Source: Macrolepiota albuminosa (taxonomy: Eukaryota > Basidiomycota > Agaricomycetes > Agaricales > Agaricaceae). From it: a DNA stretch of 64,000 nucleotides. Shown here in pieces: positions 20,713 to 32,077 of this stretch. How positions within the stretch are numbered: position 1 is the stretch's first letter; the number at the start of each line of letters is the position of its first letter. The stretch spans positions 273,791-337,790 of the forward strand of contig JAMWFC010000073.1 of the NCBI GenBank assembly GCA_027475525.1, read 5' to 3'. The position numbers and the translations under genes were made by a program. The notes below the pieces were generated by a model, which was not told the DNA's origin, ran no database searches, and saw nothing but the letters and a program-made list of their open reading frames with translations.

Positions 20713-21871
20713 ATGGCACAGCTGTCCCTATCTCCTGGGGGTAACACGCAACCGACACAAGACATGGACGCTATGGAAGATACATTACGGCAAGCCATGA
20801 CAACTGCAACGGAGTATGAAATACTGTCGGTCGAATTGAAGCAACGTCCGCACAATCCAGATTCCTGGAAGAGACTGATTTGTCTTGCAGAAGAATTGGG
20901 TGATATTTGTAAAGTACGCGTGTCGTTCGATGCGCTTTTGGAACAGTATCCAAATAGCGTGCGTGGCCTTGAGGTGCCTACTTCTGCGCATCTGATAGTT
21001 GTCTTTTTTCAGTTTTCTGCACAATTCCGCTATGTTTCCCATTTCCTACAGGACCCAACAACATTTGACGAAGCAGAAGATCTCTTTAAAAGGTTTCTCA
21101 CCAAATCACCGGAAGTACCCTTCTGGGAACTCTATCTAAAATATGTTAGGTATGGTGTTCTTCCCTATTTATACATCTTCTCTTTTGTACTTATTAGGCC
21201 TTAGATGTGTTACCACTCAATGGGAACCGGTTCGTGAGGCGTACGAGTTTGCAATCCATCATATCGGGCAAGACAAGGATAGTGGCCCTATCTGGATGGA
21301 TTACATTCAGTTTTTGCGTCTTTCATCAAGCATATATGCGCTGAGGGAAGTTTATTATCGCATGGTTCAGGTTCCCTTTGACGGTGTCGAATCCTTGTGG
21401 AAAGAGCTCAAGAGTTTCGAGCATAGCCTGGATAGAGCCAAGGCAAAGGAGGTTATGAATAGTCTCTACCCGGCGTACATGCAGGCCCTCTTGACCTTCC
21501 GACAACTATCAAACCATGTGCGCGCACTAATACCCGCACCTACCCCTACATCCCTGGACCGTCTTGAACTTGTTCTACCTGCACTCCCTATACTCGACGC
21601 GCCAGAGCGCTCAATCCTTGCAAGATGGAAAGCTTACCTCAAGTGGGAGGAGAGCGATCCTCTAGAGCTGGACAAGAGAGGCCAGTCTGCCACCCTCGTG
21701 TTGCGCATTTTCCATGTGTATCGTAAGGCATTGATCCGAATGTGGTATCACGATGACATTAAGTCCATGGCTTGTCTGTGGCTGGAAAAAGTGGGAAAAC
21801 ATCAAGAAGCCTTGAATATCTCAGAGATGTGGGTCAAAGCCGACCTGGACAAGTATGCAGTCCCCGATTGA
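20713..21871 (+). pseudogene. 5' portion of an RNA14/CstF-77-like mRNA 3'-end processing gene
   Basis: From ATG 20713 three exons (introns about 20957-21011 and 21150-21198) encode HAT-type helical repeats matching my knowledge of fungal Rna14: EILSVELKQRPHNPDSWKRL, WEPVREAYEFAIHHIGQDKD, YYRMVQVPFDGVESLWKELK and RWKAYLKWEESDPLELD. Rna14 is the scaffold of cleavage factor IA and is normally about 700-850 residues. Here similarity ends near QEALN (about residue 330) and a stop follows at 21869-21871, so it is a truncated duplicate. It is followed by fragments of two other housekeeping genes. Confidence 0.75.
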
Positions 21872-22109
21872 ATGGTCCCCTTCTATTGCTCAAACATCTT
21901 TCTTTAGGGTCCTGATGGACGCCGATACTCTTGAAACAGAAGTACACTGTCGATTTAACAGGTTAAGGCTCAATGATCGAACGCTGGGGCAAGTCCACTC
22001 CCGAAACAGATTCAGTCTTGGGGATGATACCTTGAGACAAAAGTAATATGGATTATGAAGAATTAAAGATTCCGTTTCTCAATAAAGTCATTTGTAATCC
22101 ATATATCGT

Positions 22110-22445
22110 CAGCCATAGGTGTATAGAGACTCGCCACGTCGCCACGTCGAAGACGCTGTCACAAAAGGTGCACAAGTTCTCATTGGCGGCAAATGCATCC
22201 CCAATACATTAGGAGTTCCAGTGAGGATGATAGTGCCAGGCTCGAGTGTCGTACCCTGTGATAGGAATGTGACGATTTGACGTACACCGAAGATTTGCTG
22301 TCTTTAGCGAACTATGTATGATAGGTGACTCACACAGTGTTACCGTCCTGGAGCAAGTTACCGTTCACTGTCGTCTTCAATGCGACACTAAGGCGCGATG
22401 AGACTAAGCATGGTCCGAAGGGATTAGTATTATCTGCGCAGAGGT
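22110..22445 (-). pseudogene. Fragment of a fumarylacetoacetase-family (FAH domain) gene
   Basis: The minus strand reads DNTNPFGPCLVSS, then LKTTVNGNLLQDGNT, an intron of about 70 bases, and IVTFLSQGTTLEPGTIILTG TP. These match the conserved C-terminal half of FAH-family hydrolases (FAHD type), where the order NPFGP, VNG...QDGNT and GDIILTGTP is characteristic. The N-terminal half with the metal-binding Glu residues is missing. It lies tail-to-tail with the RNA14-like fragment. Confidence 0.7.
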
Positions 22446-22545
22446 TTAATCTGTTATTGACGTGTTCGTTTAGCTTTTGGACGGACCAAATGATTTGGAG
22501 AAGCCTCATTGTTTTCTTTCTTTCTTTTCTTTCTTGCTGTGTAAT

Positions 22546-22690
22546 ATGACGTCACAGAAAGAGTATGCGTCCTTTGTTGCAAACACGCTTACCGAGCTGG
22601 GTCTCTATGCTGACGTAGACAACGGTGAGAATACCCTTCAGAAAAAGATTCGAAATGGATAAATTGCGCAGTACAACTTTATTTTGGGTA
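22546..22690 (+). pseudogene. Fragment of a threonyl-tRNA synthetase gene
   Basis: Encodes EYASFVANTLTELGLYADVD then NTLQKKIRNG-stop-IAQYNFILG, matching the anticodon-binding C-terminal domain of cytosolic threonyl-tRNA synthetases. The TAA at 22660-22662 replaces an expected Gln codon (CAA). Only about 48 codons are present, followed by a GTACGT donor-like site. It is a captured exon piece. Confidence 0.75.
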
Positions 22691-23315
22691 CGTTTGTGTC
22701 TTTGTCATCTATATAATCAGCGGCGGATCATGGGTGGAATGGTAGCACGGTCTATCTGACTAATAAATGCGCATGATTATGGACAATAGCCTGCTTAAGC
22801 ACCGACACCATTCATCAGCTGGTTGTATTGTGTACGCTGAAATAGTAGGCACAGAATGGATGTCAGTAGGGTAGTTGATACATACCAATTGCTGAATGGC
22901 TGCGCGTTCAGCAATCACATACTCATTCTAGATCCATATTTCTTCTCTGTCGACGCAATGAGCACGGACCTACGCCTACTGAAGTCCCTGAGGGAAGAAT
23001 CCGCCGCTCAAAAACTCCTGGACCACACGAGAGTCGTGACGATTCAAATAGAACGCAAGATAAGTCGTAATTTAAATCGAGTCCGAAAAAAAAGGTCCGT
23101 CGAATCTTTCTTTTGCTATTGTCCGTTAACTCGTGGAAGTAGAATTCTAGCAAACGGCTCTTTGGATCATTAGTAATAATGGAGTGACAAAGGGAATGAA
23201 TCCGGGGATTTTGGCAAAAGAGGCAAAAGATTCAAAGGGCGAGGAATAACAAAGAGGATCTGATGCCTGTCTGTATAAAAATGAAGCGTGAATCTGTAAT
23301 ACGCTGAAAATAAGA
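22691..23315. other. No confident gene; possible minus-strand exons
   Basis: The minus strand reads IAERAAIQQL, a GTATGT...CAG intron and then RTQYNQLMNGVGA (22800-22920), which looks like a spliced C-terminus of some host gene, unidentified. It may be a fourth captured fragment. The remaining sequence is not recognised. Confidence 0.3.
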
Positions 23316-24208
23316 ATGGATGCCTCAACCTCAAGCCCTTGCGCACAGCGGGCGATTGTTCGTTCCGCACGACGAGAAGCGATGACATCTCACATGTTGA
23401 TGCTCCGAACGCCACCAAAAACACCTAGGGTTATTCGGACTTATAAAGGAAGGCGCAGTTGTAGAAAACCTGGGCAACCTTCTTTGATCCTCTCGTCCAG
23501 CGATGGCCAGACGAAGGTTGATCTGGCAGAGAAAATGGTTGGCGTCAATGTATATAGTGGCCCCTCTAAGGCGAAGTGCGAGCTTGAAGGAGTTCTCATG
23601 AAGGTCTAGGTTACGTCACTTCGTGCATATACAACAGCTTATCAAGCCTTTTTTTGTAGGTTATGCAAAGTTTCAACCATGCGATCCAATGTCCAATATG
23701 CACACTTTATATGAAGCGTCCTTTCATGTGAGTGCTTCGGTGGGAGTGATATATTGCTGCCAAATTCATTTTGCTTTGAAGGTTATCTTGTGGTCACGCA
23801 TTTTGCAGACCATGCCTGAGGACTCTTTTCAGGACGAGCTTGGAGAAGAGTCTTCAATCTCGCCGGGCGCTGTCATCCGCCAGCACTGCTCAGTATGACA
23901 TTTTTCAGATTCCCGGTTCGGTCGAACATTTCGAAAATACTCTTGAAGGGCTCAGGTTCTTCAACCTTGATCATCGGAGATTTTTCTCGTACAAGTGCCC
24001 ACTTTGCTCTGCAATCGTCACCACGTCTCCAACAGAGCCGATTGTTTTCAAAACACTCATTTCTGATGTGTGGGAACACATGGCTCACCTTCCCAATGTG
24101 ACACCGACTACTGATTACTTGGTGGACGAGAAGGATTTGGCGCATGGTTTGCGATACTTCTTTGGGCTTTTCATGGATGGTTTGAGTTATTATAAATTCA
24201 GAAAGTGA
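23316..24208 (+). CDS. RING-finger protein, probable E3 ubiquitin ligase
   Basis: Three exons (23316-23603, 23660-23727, 23782-24208) join in phase to 260 residues. After a basic, Ser-rich N-terminus (MDASTSSPCAQRA, RRSCRKPGQPS) comes a C3HC4 RING: IQCPICTLYMKRPFM, then LSCGHAFCRPCLRTLF, then YKCPLCSAIVT. The spacing between the fifth and sixth metal ligands is unusually long (about 60 residues, including SASTAQYDIFQIPGSVEHFE), so the second half of the RING is reached through an inserted loop. RING proteins bind E2 enzymes and transfer ubiquitin. No substrate domain is evident after the RING (ISDVWEHMAHLP, helical). It appears intact and unrelated to the repeats around it. Confidence 0.75.
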
Positions 24209-25498
24209 TACATTGTGTAGTGTTACAATACTAATCCCCTTACTGTTCATTCTGATATCCGAACACAGTGATTTCTAAGCTACCTGGGCCATCACAGTCA
24301 CTCATCTCACACATTCACCATCTTCAAACCCTTTTGCGCAACTTTCCAAATAGCCTACCAATGCACTTATTGTTTTTTCGAAAATTTGTGACCACATATA
24401 TGTCACGCAGTTTGTTGAAACGTCGTTGTTATGCGTGACTTACTTCTCCGAACTACCGATCTGGGTCGCTGCTCCAACTATGTATTTTAGTGACAAAATA
24501 AATCAAAACATTCTTCTACTCAAGAAATGAATGGCTCTACAATCATCATATCTGACATCGAGAAAGGAAAAAACCGACATACACGATTGGCCACCAGTGA
24601 GGTGAAGGTTTTGGGTTATGCTCACCAACCCAGAGTTTATTGATGTTTATTTGTGGAGAACGCTCAATACTTACAAAGCAAAGTCACGGGTTTTCGACAC
24701 ACTTGATTTCTACTAACTCAACCGATATCGATGTGCTCACGACCCCAAATTTCTCTTCACGAGGCCATGTCTTTGTCCCAGCCGCACAAAGACGGATGCA
24801 CGGTCTGAGTCTTAATGGGTAGCGCAGGTTTTGCAGTCATTATAATCTGATCTGGGAGGAAAATAGTCAGGCGCACCAAAAACGCTCCATCAAAAGTCTG
24901 TTAAGGGTCGCGTTTAATTAATAGTAATGTATGGTGCAAAACACTTAGAAGCCTGTCAGTCAATTTTGAGTTTTGGACCAGGAGAAAAAAATTTAGGAAG
25001 GAACATGGGTAGAATACGCGTAAAAACGAAAGACCGAAATTTCCACGTGACCAAAATCCAGATTTTGGGGAAAAAAACAACTATGGACACGGGATAAGGA
25101 AATTCAGGGTTATCAGGACCCTTAAGGGTCCAAAATCCAGATTTAGAATCTTGGAACAATATTAATATTGAGTTCACTCGAAAGCACTCATAAATCCGCG
25201 TCGATACGGACCTACCATTTACCCGTTTCGCCGTCTTCCCCCGCCATTTTGCCATTTTCTGATTTGCATTTCCTTATGTAATAACCCTGTGAATTTTGGA
25301 AAAAAGCCATTAAGCCACTTTCTGATTAGCGCTCGGAATAGAAAGTTCAATATAAATCGCATGTATTCAAAGACCAAGCACAATAAGCCGCTGGTCGATA
25401 CGGAAGTAAACGCCCCAGCAAGCTCTCACTTAAGGCTTATCAGGTTGAATCAAAATTTAAATTAGCAGGACGTACTGTAAGGTTTCATGTCCGCACAA
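24209..25498. other. Repeat-derived intergenic region
   Basis: Bases 24438-24605 are a diverged copy of 39408-39560. Bases 24650-24700 match the CGCTCAATACTTACAAAGC piece of the inner arms, and 24712-24800 match a piece of module R (compare 33233-33305). A run at 24950-25260 contains repeated GGTCCAAAATCCAG-like strings. No gene is recognised. Confidence 0.6.
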
Positions 25499-26143
25499 TC
25501 ATACGACAGTATGCTTTGCTGCCCCCCTTCGTTCCGCACGCGGGATTGGACGACGCCATGCATCAGCATCACTGGAATCGTCAGGCATAAATTCACTCTT
25601 TGGACCACCTTGAGGGCTTTCATGGGGCGACATACGTAAAGCGGGAGGATGGAGATTGGGCGGATGCTGAGAGGAACTAGGAGGAGACCTAGATCCTGGG
25701 GGATGGGGATAGAGAGCAGATGATATCGATTGTACTGGAGGATGATGGGTTGATGAATCAGCATCCGCTCCATTCTCAATGTCGACCTCGACTCGAACGC
25801 GAACTATTTCACGACCAGCTTGAGCAAAGAAAGCACGTTCTTGTCTCTGGAAGAATCCAGTGGTCGGCCCCCCTCTCATTTCAATCATTTGGGGTAGAGC
25901 TGGTGGAAACATTGCCATGAGGTCGTGGCCAGTCAAAGGAGCAACATATTCGACATCTGTAGCGCTCCGACCCGTTGCAGGGGTCGTTGTAGTGGGAGAT
26001 GGAGAGGGACTGGAATTATCGGTGGGAGAGGGAAAGGGACTGGAAGTATCGGAGCCAAGGTAAAAGTTGCCAGTCATGCTGGCGTTGGCGTAGATAGAAG
26101 TGGCTTTGCAGATATGAAGGAGGGAGGCAATATATAGACACAT
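25499..26143 (-). CDS. Unknown Pro/Ser-rich protein
   Basis: A single open frame of 214 codons with an ATG (MCLYIASLLHICKATSIYAN). After a hydrophobic start it becomes low-complexity (SPFPSPTDNSSPSPSPT), then VEYVAPLTGHDLMAMFPPAL and a charged C-terminus. The first residues could be a weak signal peptide. No domain is recognised. The inner left repeat arm ends inside it, at 25813: the first half is copied at 52876-53206, where it runs into unrelated sequence. A deletion derivative of its downstream part is at 39700-39840. Confidence 0.4.
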   Translation of the reverse strand: MCLYIASLLHICKATSIYANASMTGNFYLGSDTSSPFPSPTDNSSPSPSPTTTTPATGRSATDVEYVAPLTGHDLMAMFPPALPQMIEMRGGPTTGFFQRQERAFFAQAGREIVRVRVEVDIENGADADSSTHHPPVQSISSALYPHPPGSRSPPSSSQHPPNLHPPALRMSPHESPQGGPKSEFMPDDSSDADAWRRPIPRAERRGAAKHTVV

Positions 26144-26422
26144 TTGGCGGAGCGGGAAGGAAATTTGATTAATATTGGAGTTGGATAAAAAAAAAGGACA
26201 TTCAAATCTGGCAGTTTAATACTCGATATGTCAAGATCTTTATCTCGCCATCGATATCATATATGTGGCTCACGACGATATCGATCGCTATTTGTAAATC
26301 TTTACTCCTAAACCTTATTGATTTTCTCCTAGCCGCCTCAGTGGTTCACATCATCTTGGAGTTTGTATTGAAGGAAAAATTCCAATCCGTCGAAATCATG
26401 CGCACATGGCGCGAAATGATGG

Positions 26423-26561
26423 GGGCTGATCAGAGCCAATAAAGACGAACATCCACAAACATTCTTCATTGCCTAACAAGGCAGAATTAACTAAGTAGTT
26501 CCCCCTTCCTGCAATAAAACACCGTTCAACATTTTTTTTCTGATAGCATGCCCGGCTACAA
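26423..26561 (+). repeat. Terminal inverted repeat of JmjC unit (left end)
   Basis: 139 bases; shares blocks GGGCTGATCAGAGC, GCCTAACAAGGCAGAATTAA, CACCGTTCAAC and a T-run followed by CTGATAGCATGCCCGGCTAC with the reverse complement of 31844-32002. It carries an 18-base insert (AGTAGTTCCCCCTTCCTG) absent from the other end. Confidence 0.8.
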
Positions 26562-26719
26562 GGGCATGTCCGGGATTAACAACGACAGTTGATCTTACAG
26601 TCAAACTTCACATAAGGCTCTTGTATCCGATAATCTCTTCATGCCACATGATATTAGAGCAGGTACAGTACAAAAGTTCACACTCCTTCTATAATTAGTA
26701 CAAGGCGTTACAACAGTCC

Positions 26720-29700
26720 TCAACCTCGCCTGCGGCGCTTGACACCTATGTTTGGGCGGTGAGAAGGTCTAATTCTGAATGTTGAAAGGTTCTTACTAGT
26801 ACTGCTGAGGTCCACTGATATTTTTTTTCGCTTCCTCTGATTAGGCGATTCGGATTTAGACGCAGTTGGACTCGACATCTCGTCTTCCTTGGACTCCTCT
26901 CCCTTAAACTCGTACCCCATCATTTGAGAAAAACAGGTGTCTCCGAAGGTCAACCCATCCAGGTAAGAGTCATCTCCGCTAGTGCCAGCGATTTTATCTT
27001 TCGATTTAGATGGTCCTAACTCGTCCATCCCTCGTTTCCTGATAGAATGATCTGGCCCGCACCAGGCAAACGTGCAAATTTCCATGTGTGACTCGTTATA
27101 GTAATCATAAGCACGGGTATTAGTCAAGCAGTCACGAATGGCCTGATCCAGCACCTCAGGCGTGATATCAATATGACCTGCAATGATGATGCCTTCAATG
27201 CCATCCTTGTCTTTCCCTCGCTCCGTCACCAGTGTTTTGTAGTTGAAGAGGGCTTTGGCCTGCTGAGCCAGGAATTTATGATCGAGTACTTCCTCCGCAG
27301 TCATTGTGGGGTCCAAGCCGTCCAGAGAGTACGTTGCAAAGAACCATTGTTTGAGTTTGTGAGCAAGACGGCAATTTTGAATGGCCCTCCATCGGCTCTG
27401 CACACTGGCAGGAGTGGTTAACTCAAAGTAATTCCAGTAGCTGATAACATTGCTGAGCTCAATTAGATGTAAGAAGGTGAACAAGTCAATGACTTCTTGG
27501 AAATTCTCCAAATCTGGGCAATGGCCTTCTTTTCTATCGCCCCTGCTCGTTTGACCTTTGTCTCCTGTGTTTGTTGTTAACTTGTGGAAGTAGAATTTTA
27601 GCAGCCGGCTTATAAGGAGATTGGATGCCGCTGAGTGAGAGGTGTTTGTTATGTAGACACCAGCCACAAAATCATCGTAGATTCCATAGCAGGTGGCGCA
27701 AATGCTGGATGTCGCATAGAAGTGGCCCCCACGCACAATGGTAGGGATAGGGGTAACTACTGCGTGCAAGGTATTAGGGCGCATAAAGCTGAAACAGGGT
27801 GAGGCAGAAAGAAAATAAACTTTGGAGCAATTCTTACAACAAGTCGTTTGGAGTCAAGACGAGGGCCTCGATATCCAAAATATCTGCATTGACACCATCA
27901 AGGCTAAAACTTCCTAAAATTCGTTCTATGCCACCAGATAGGAGGCTAGGAGACAGGTCGCGCTTTGGAGTGCCTATAAACCATATCTTTGTGCCCGTCT
28001 CGACTTTAATGAAAGTGGCAAATCCATCGGAGTCCACATGCCACTTGTGCTGAGTCCACGCAGTGGCGGCCAGCGACCACCTCATGTCGTTTATTGGATA
28101 GTTTTCATCCACCCTAACATCTTCCTCATCCCAGGCAACTTGATCTGAGAAGAGTGGGTGGTTAGGAAATGGTACTGAGATACAGGGTGCTATGTCCAGT
28201 GCATTCAATGCTTTTGGATGCTCCTCATTCACACTCCGGAGAACGTCCAATAGTGTCCCAGTTCTGTGCCTAATATAGGGCTTGGACTTGCATGGCGGAG
28301 TTGAGTTGCATTCGAGCACTTGCTCCTCCAGTATTGTAATTGATTGGTCTATTTCGGCCTATAAATGATGTCTTACGGCTGTAGAAATGTTTGCCTCACC
28401 ATGGATGACAAGGTCAGATTTCACGTGACCCAAGGAGTTGAGCACGTTGGCAAAGGATAATCCGCTGTCAGGGAGCCCGGTAACCAATATGGACGATTGA
28501 GAGAATTTGACTCCGAGTTCCTTTGGGGTCATTCCAACATATTCGGAGAACGGAATACGTAATACTGTTGAGGAATTGCTGTCCAGTTTTTGCGCAGCGC
28601 TATGAAGACCATATATCCAGTCCAATTCAGCTTGAGACTGCAATGAGTGTGAGTACCAGAGGGCATTATGAAGGGTGAAAAAGACAATACATGGGCAGAA
28701 GGCAGCATGCATGAGGCTGTTTGACTGCCTGGGATCAGATATTTGAGTGGAACTTTTCCCGTAACTTTCTGGGTCGACAATTAGCTTGCAGCATTCGATA
28801 GTGTAAAGAATGTTTTGCCTACCACGAAGCCATCGTGGATATCCAAGCAAGGCAGCTTCTTCCGCTGTCGTTCGGAATCGGACTACGCAAAAAATCAAAA
28901 ATGGGTTACAAGAGAGAAGCCAAGCATACAAAGTGAAGATCTGAGAGTAAGATTTGATGTCGCAGCTGTACGTTTGGTTTCGTAGTCCCGAGGTCGTCAT
29001 CTTTGCTCTGCACCTCATCAACAACCTCATCAGTTTGAGCATCAGAATTCCCTTCTTCATTCATTCTCCTTATCCCCGGTTTGCCCTTGCCATGTTTTCT
29101 GCTTCCACCGTTAGATCCCTCTCTCCCACTGCCGGACCTATCCTTCCCACCAACCTTCCCACTTCTCCCACTGCCGGACTTATCCTTCCCACTAACCTTC
29201 CCACTACCGGATTCCTCTCTCCCACTGCCGGACTTATCCTCTCCACCGCCGGGTTCATCCTCAGCTGCAGAATGAGAATGCGACTGCGGAGTTCCATGTT
29301 CTGGAGCTGTATTACGATTCCGTGAGAGATCTTCAAGCTGGTCGGAGCAATGTGCAGAAGATTCACTGTTTAGGCACGCAGAGTTCGCTATCGTTGAGAA
29401 GGTTGAGTCTGAAGGTGCATCAAGCACAGGGTACTCGCTGCAGAGGGGATCATAATCAATTGTGGGCAGGGCATTTGATGGATTCCCAATCTGGTTTTCT
29501 CGAAAAAGTTCTAAATGTAGCAGCACCAGGATTACTCTCCGTCACAAAGGTAGATGAGATATCTTACTGTAAAGGTGCCAATCTGTGACATCTTCAAAAT
29601 CTGAGATTAGAATTTGGTTGAGAGCTTTCTGCAAGCGACGACTGGTATCCATCCCACATGCAATATCCCAAATGGCACACCAAAGCTCACGTTCAGCATC

Positions 29701-30645
29701 CAACACAGATACTGGACGTTCATATTGCCCCATTATACGCCAGAACTGCGAGTATATGTTAGTAAGATATGTGAGAATGGAAGCAGAGGACTGCCATACA
29801 TCAAACAGAGTCTCCTTACCAGGAGGATTGTTTTGAAGATTTCTTGTTGACAAGAGCATGAGGGGTGACACTGCCATCGCAATATGAAGTGGCCCTTTCA
29901 ATTTGAACATATTCTTGGCTAAAAATTCTTGGTCATCCGTGTCACGTCTAGACAATACTGTCACCATAAAGTCCGTAGGACTGTATAGCAACGCACCCTT
30001 TTCTGAAATATCCTAACAATTCTGCCTTAGTATTAGGTAGGTCAGCTTGAGCCTGAATCGTTACCAAGCAGTCAGTGGCGCCTTGAGAAGGAGACTAATC
30101 CTACCTCGAGCAAGAACTTTAAGTAGAATGCAGCTGTCTCAATGTTGCGAAAGACATTGTCCATAGCTCTACCTTTGCCCTGCTTGCATATGGAATTGAA
30201 CAATCGCTCGGACGGCCGCGCGCTCGCTGGGTTTCCTAAGTCGGTAACAGCAGGTAAAATTGAAGTTGAGGTAATCGCATGATTTGCATGGTGAATGAAA
30301 CTCTTCATGTCCAAGAATTTGTCAATGGGCTAGTGGATTTATGAAGTCAAGAAACCTCAGGTGCACTTCTATGACTCACAAGTTTTGTGAGAGTCGGAAG
30401 CTTTACATCTTGAAGCTCACGGCATGGCGTCAGGGCATGTAGAGGCGCCGCGCGGTCCTTGAACAGAGCAATATCCAGGATTCTATAGCGCATCGCAGTC
30501 CAGAACGACATGGTAAGAGTTTCCCTTCCATCGGTTTTGGGGAGAAGGCCAAGATAATAATTCTGACACAGCTGGAGTAATATTGCATCTATGTGGCCGC
30601 AGCAAGACTCACCTTTAACTGTGCTTCATCCTTGAAAAGAGGCAT
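26720..30645 (-). CDS. JmjC-domain protein, left inner-arm copy (apparently intact)
   Basis: A gene of about ten exons, roughly 1,100 residues. Exon 1 (30613-30645) encodes MPLFKDEAQLK; further exons encode SFWTAMRYRILDIALF, ETAAFYLKFLLE, HIAMAVSPLMLLSTRNLQNN, a Gly/Ser/Lys-rich linker (SGKDKSGSGRSGKVGGKD), LPCLDIHDGF, LDWIYGLHSAAQ, the JmjC core and a basic KRRRRG end. The core has His-Val-Asp (28032-28040, in KWHVDSDGFATF), GTKIWFIG and the distal His in RPNTLHAV (27764-27766), the Fe(II) ligands of JmjC dioxygenases. Substrate unknown; the family includes histone and protein demethylases and hydroxylases. Position 28868-28870 keeps CGA where the mirror copy has a stop. Exon limits between about 28620 and 28790 are uncertain. 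Confidence 0.75.
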
Positions 30646-30814
30646 TGTATAGAAAGGCAGAGCTCCGAAGATTTCAGTGGCTTGTCACAACGGAGGTAAT
30701 AGGCCAGTGGCATCCGTCATGCCTCCGATGAATATTCCTGTTACTCTGTAGTGTTTCTGTGGGATGTTTTATTTTGCCTTATTTTGCTTCTTTGATTCAC
30801 GTGACAAGTGCATT

Positions 30815-31015
30815 AATGCATTCCCTCCTCCCGACAAACTCGATATTACCGGCTTGCCTATCTATAAGGAGTCAGCTCGGAAAATACATTGAATGACCTT
30901 ATCTTGCCTTGTACGGAATAAGAGAACAAATTGCCACAGGCCTGGTTCTTAGTCCTTTCCAATGCATTTGAGAGCGTCGAACCAAGGGCTGCATTTGCGA
31001 TCACCAGGAATGAAA
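30815..31015 (-). pseudogene. Relic of the unknown gene found at 62.4-63.1 kb
   Basis: The minus strand encodes NQACGNLFSYSVQGKIRSFN and VFSELTPYR, closely matching SCGNLFSYSTQGKTKSSK at 63.1 kb, then meets a stop where the other copy continues LNKPAFEFVSGEEW. It is isolated and degraded. The mirror copy is at 48004-48204. Confidence 0.7.
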
Positions 31016-31843
31016 GAGATTCATTTCAGCTATCTAGGAATTAGAGACAACAAAGGGAAAGTGGTCCTTCGACAGGTTTTCTTTCAGGTCGATGGAGGAG
31101 GAAACAAAAAGGCCATTTTGGATGCATGATGGGTTAGTCATATGGGTTAGTCACCCACCCTTCCTTATGTAAGCATCATAAAAGATAGATATTGATATCA
31201 TATATATATAACAGACTGTGCTACGTACTCTGAAGCAATTATGTTCTCGAGTGATGGTAAATTCCATTGTGGAGCTTCGGCAGAATATGCGTATCATCGA
31301 GCCCGTTCATCTAGAAATTGATTGAGAAATGTGAGTAGAGTACAAATAAAAACGTTTGAGCGACTTACTGGGCGCAGTTAGGCCAATGCGGATGTCCCGA
31401 GCATTACTAAGTGCTCCGAAATCCATTTAGTTCGTTTGTTTTGTTCTTGGAAGGTCCTCGTGTTAAGTGAAGACGGCAGAAAACGGCGCGCGGTCAGATA
31501 TAGGACCTGTATGTGTGCGCGTACGCTCATTTTTGGACGAGGGGATTAGGAACGCACATCACGCGGTGTTCAGGTACTGGAAGGGTGCCCAGGAAATGTG
31601 TTTTTCCGTCGGAAATGATGAGGGACGCGGAAATTGTCCGAAAGGACTAAGGAGATTTTAGTAAGGACGGATGTAAATGAGATCGAAGATGCGAACAAAG
31701 GACAGCGCGCTAGACTTTATTGGGATAGGCTTAGACACCTGCCAAACAGCGCCATACCCTACGCGTTTTTGCCCATTGTGAACGGTGATTTGACAAACGC
31801 TGTGATGAAGTGGTCAGCTTGATGGCCTCATCACCGGCAGTAA
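31016..31843. other. No intact gene inside the JmjC unit
   Basis: The minus strand shows two exon-like pieces, MDFGALSNARDIRIGLTAP (about 31430-31373), a GTAAGT...TAG intron, then a frame with one TGA containing PQWNLPSLENIIASE. The plus strand has a frame reading GQRARLYWDRLRHLPNSAIP (31634-31822) without a clear start. Either may be a gene relic. Bases 31300-31392 are partly recopied at 53518-53610. Confidence 0.35.
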
Positions 31844-32002
31844 TTGTAGCCGGGCATGCTATCAGAAAAAAAAAAGTTGAACGGTGTTTATTGCTAGTTA
31901 ATTCTGCCTTGTTAGGCAATGAAATGTCCCTTGGGTACGTGTATCGCTGCACTTCTTCATTTCCGTCAATTTAGTTTACGTTTCATTCGCTCTGATCAGC
32001 CC
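31844..32002 (-). repeat. Terminal inverted repeat of JmjC unit (right end)
   Basis: 159 bases, reverse of the 26423-26561 repeat; it has a longer spacer (about 60 bases with GAAGAAGTGCAGCGATAC) between the first two shared blocks. It abuts TATATATTTCATGACTGC, a string also found in module M. Confidence 0.8.
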
Positions 32003-32077
32003 TATATATTTCATGACTGCTATCGTGGCTTATAATAATGCTCGAATCAGTTGATTGGAATTGCTCAATCAAGTCTC

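Larger units (their letters stand above)
26423..32002 (-). mobile_element. JmjC-bearing unit with terminal inverted repeats, left copy
   Basis: About 5.58 kb bounded by inverted sequences that both start GGGCTGATCAGAGC, contain CATTGCCTAACAAGGCAGAA and end near GATAGCATGCCCGGCTACAA. Inside are the JmjC gene (26720-30645), a relic of an unknown gene and non-coding DNA, but no transposase. No clear target-site duplication is seen (flanks GAAATGATG and TATATATTTC). I infer a non-autonomous DNA-transposon-like unit. Alternatively, two copies of a small repeat flank the gene by chance. Confidence 0.55.

Noticed and set aside
31467..31822. A gene on the plus strand within the JmjC unit
   Set aside because: The two frames are out of phase, without a credible intron or domain, and overlap exon-like minus-strand sequence; left as unassigned.
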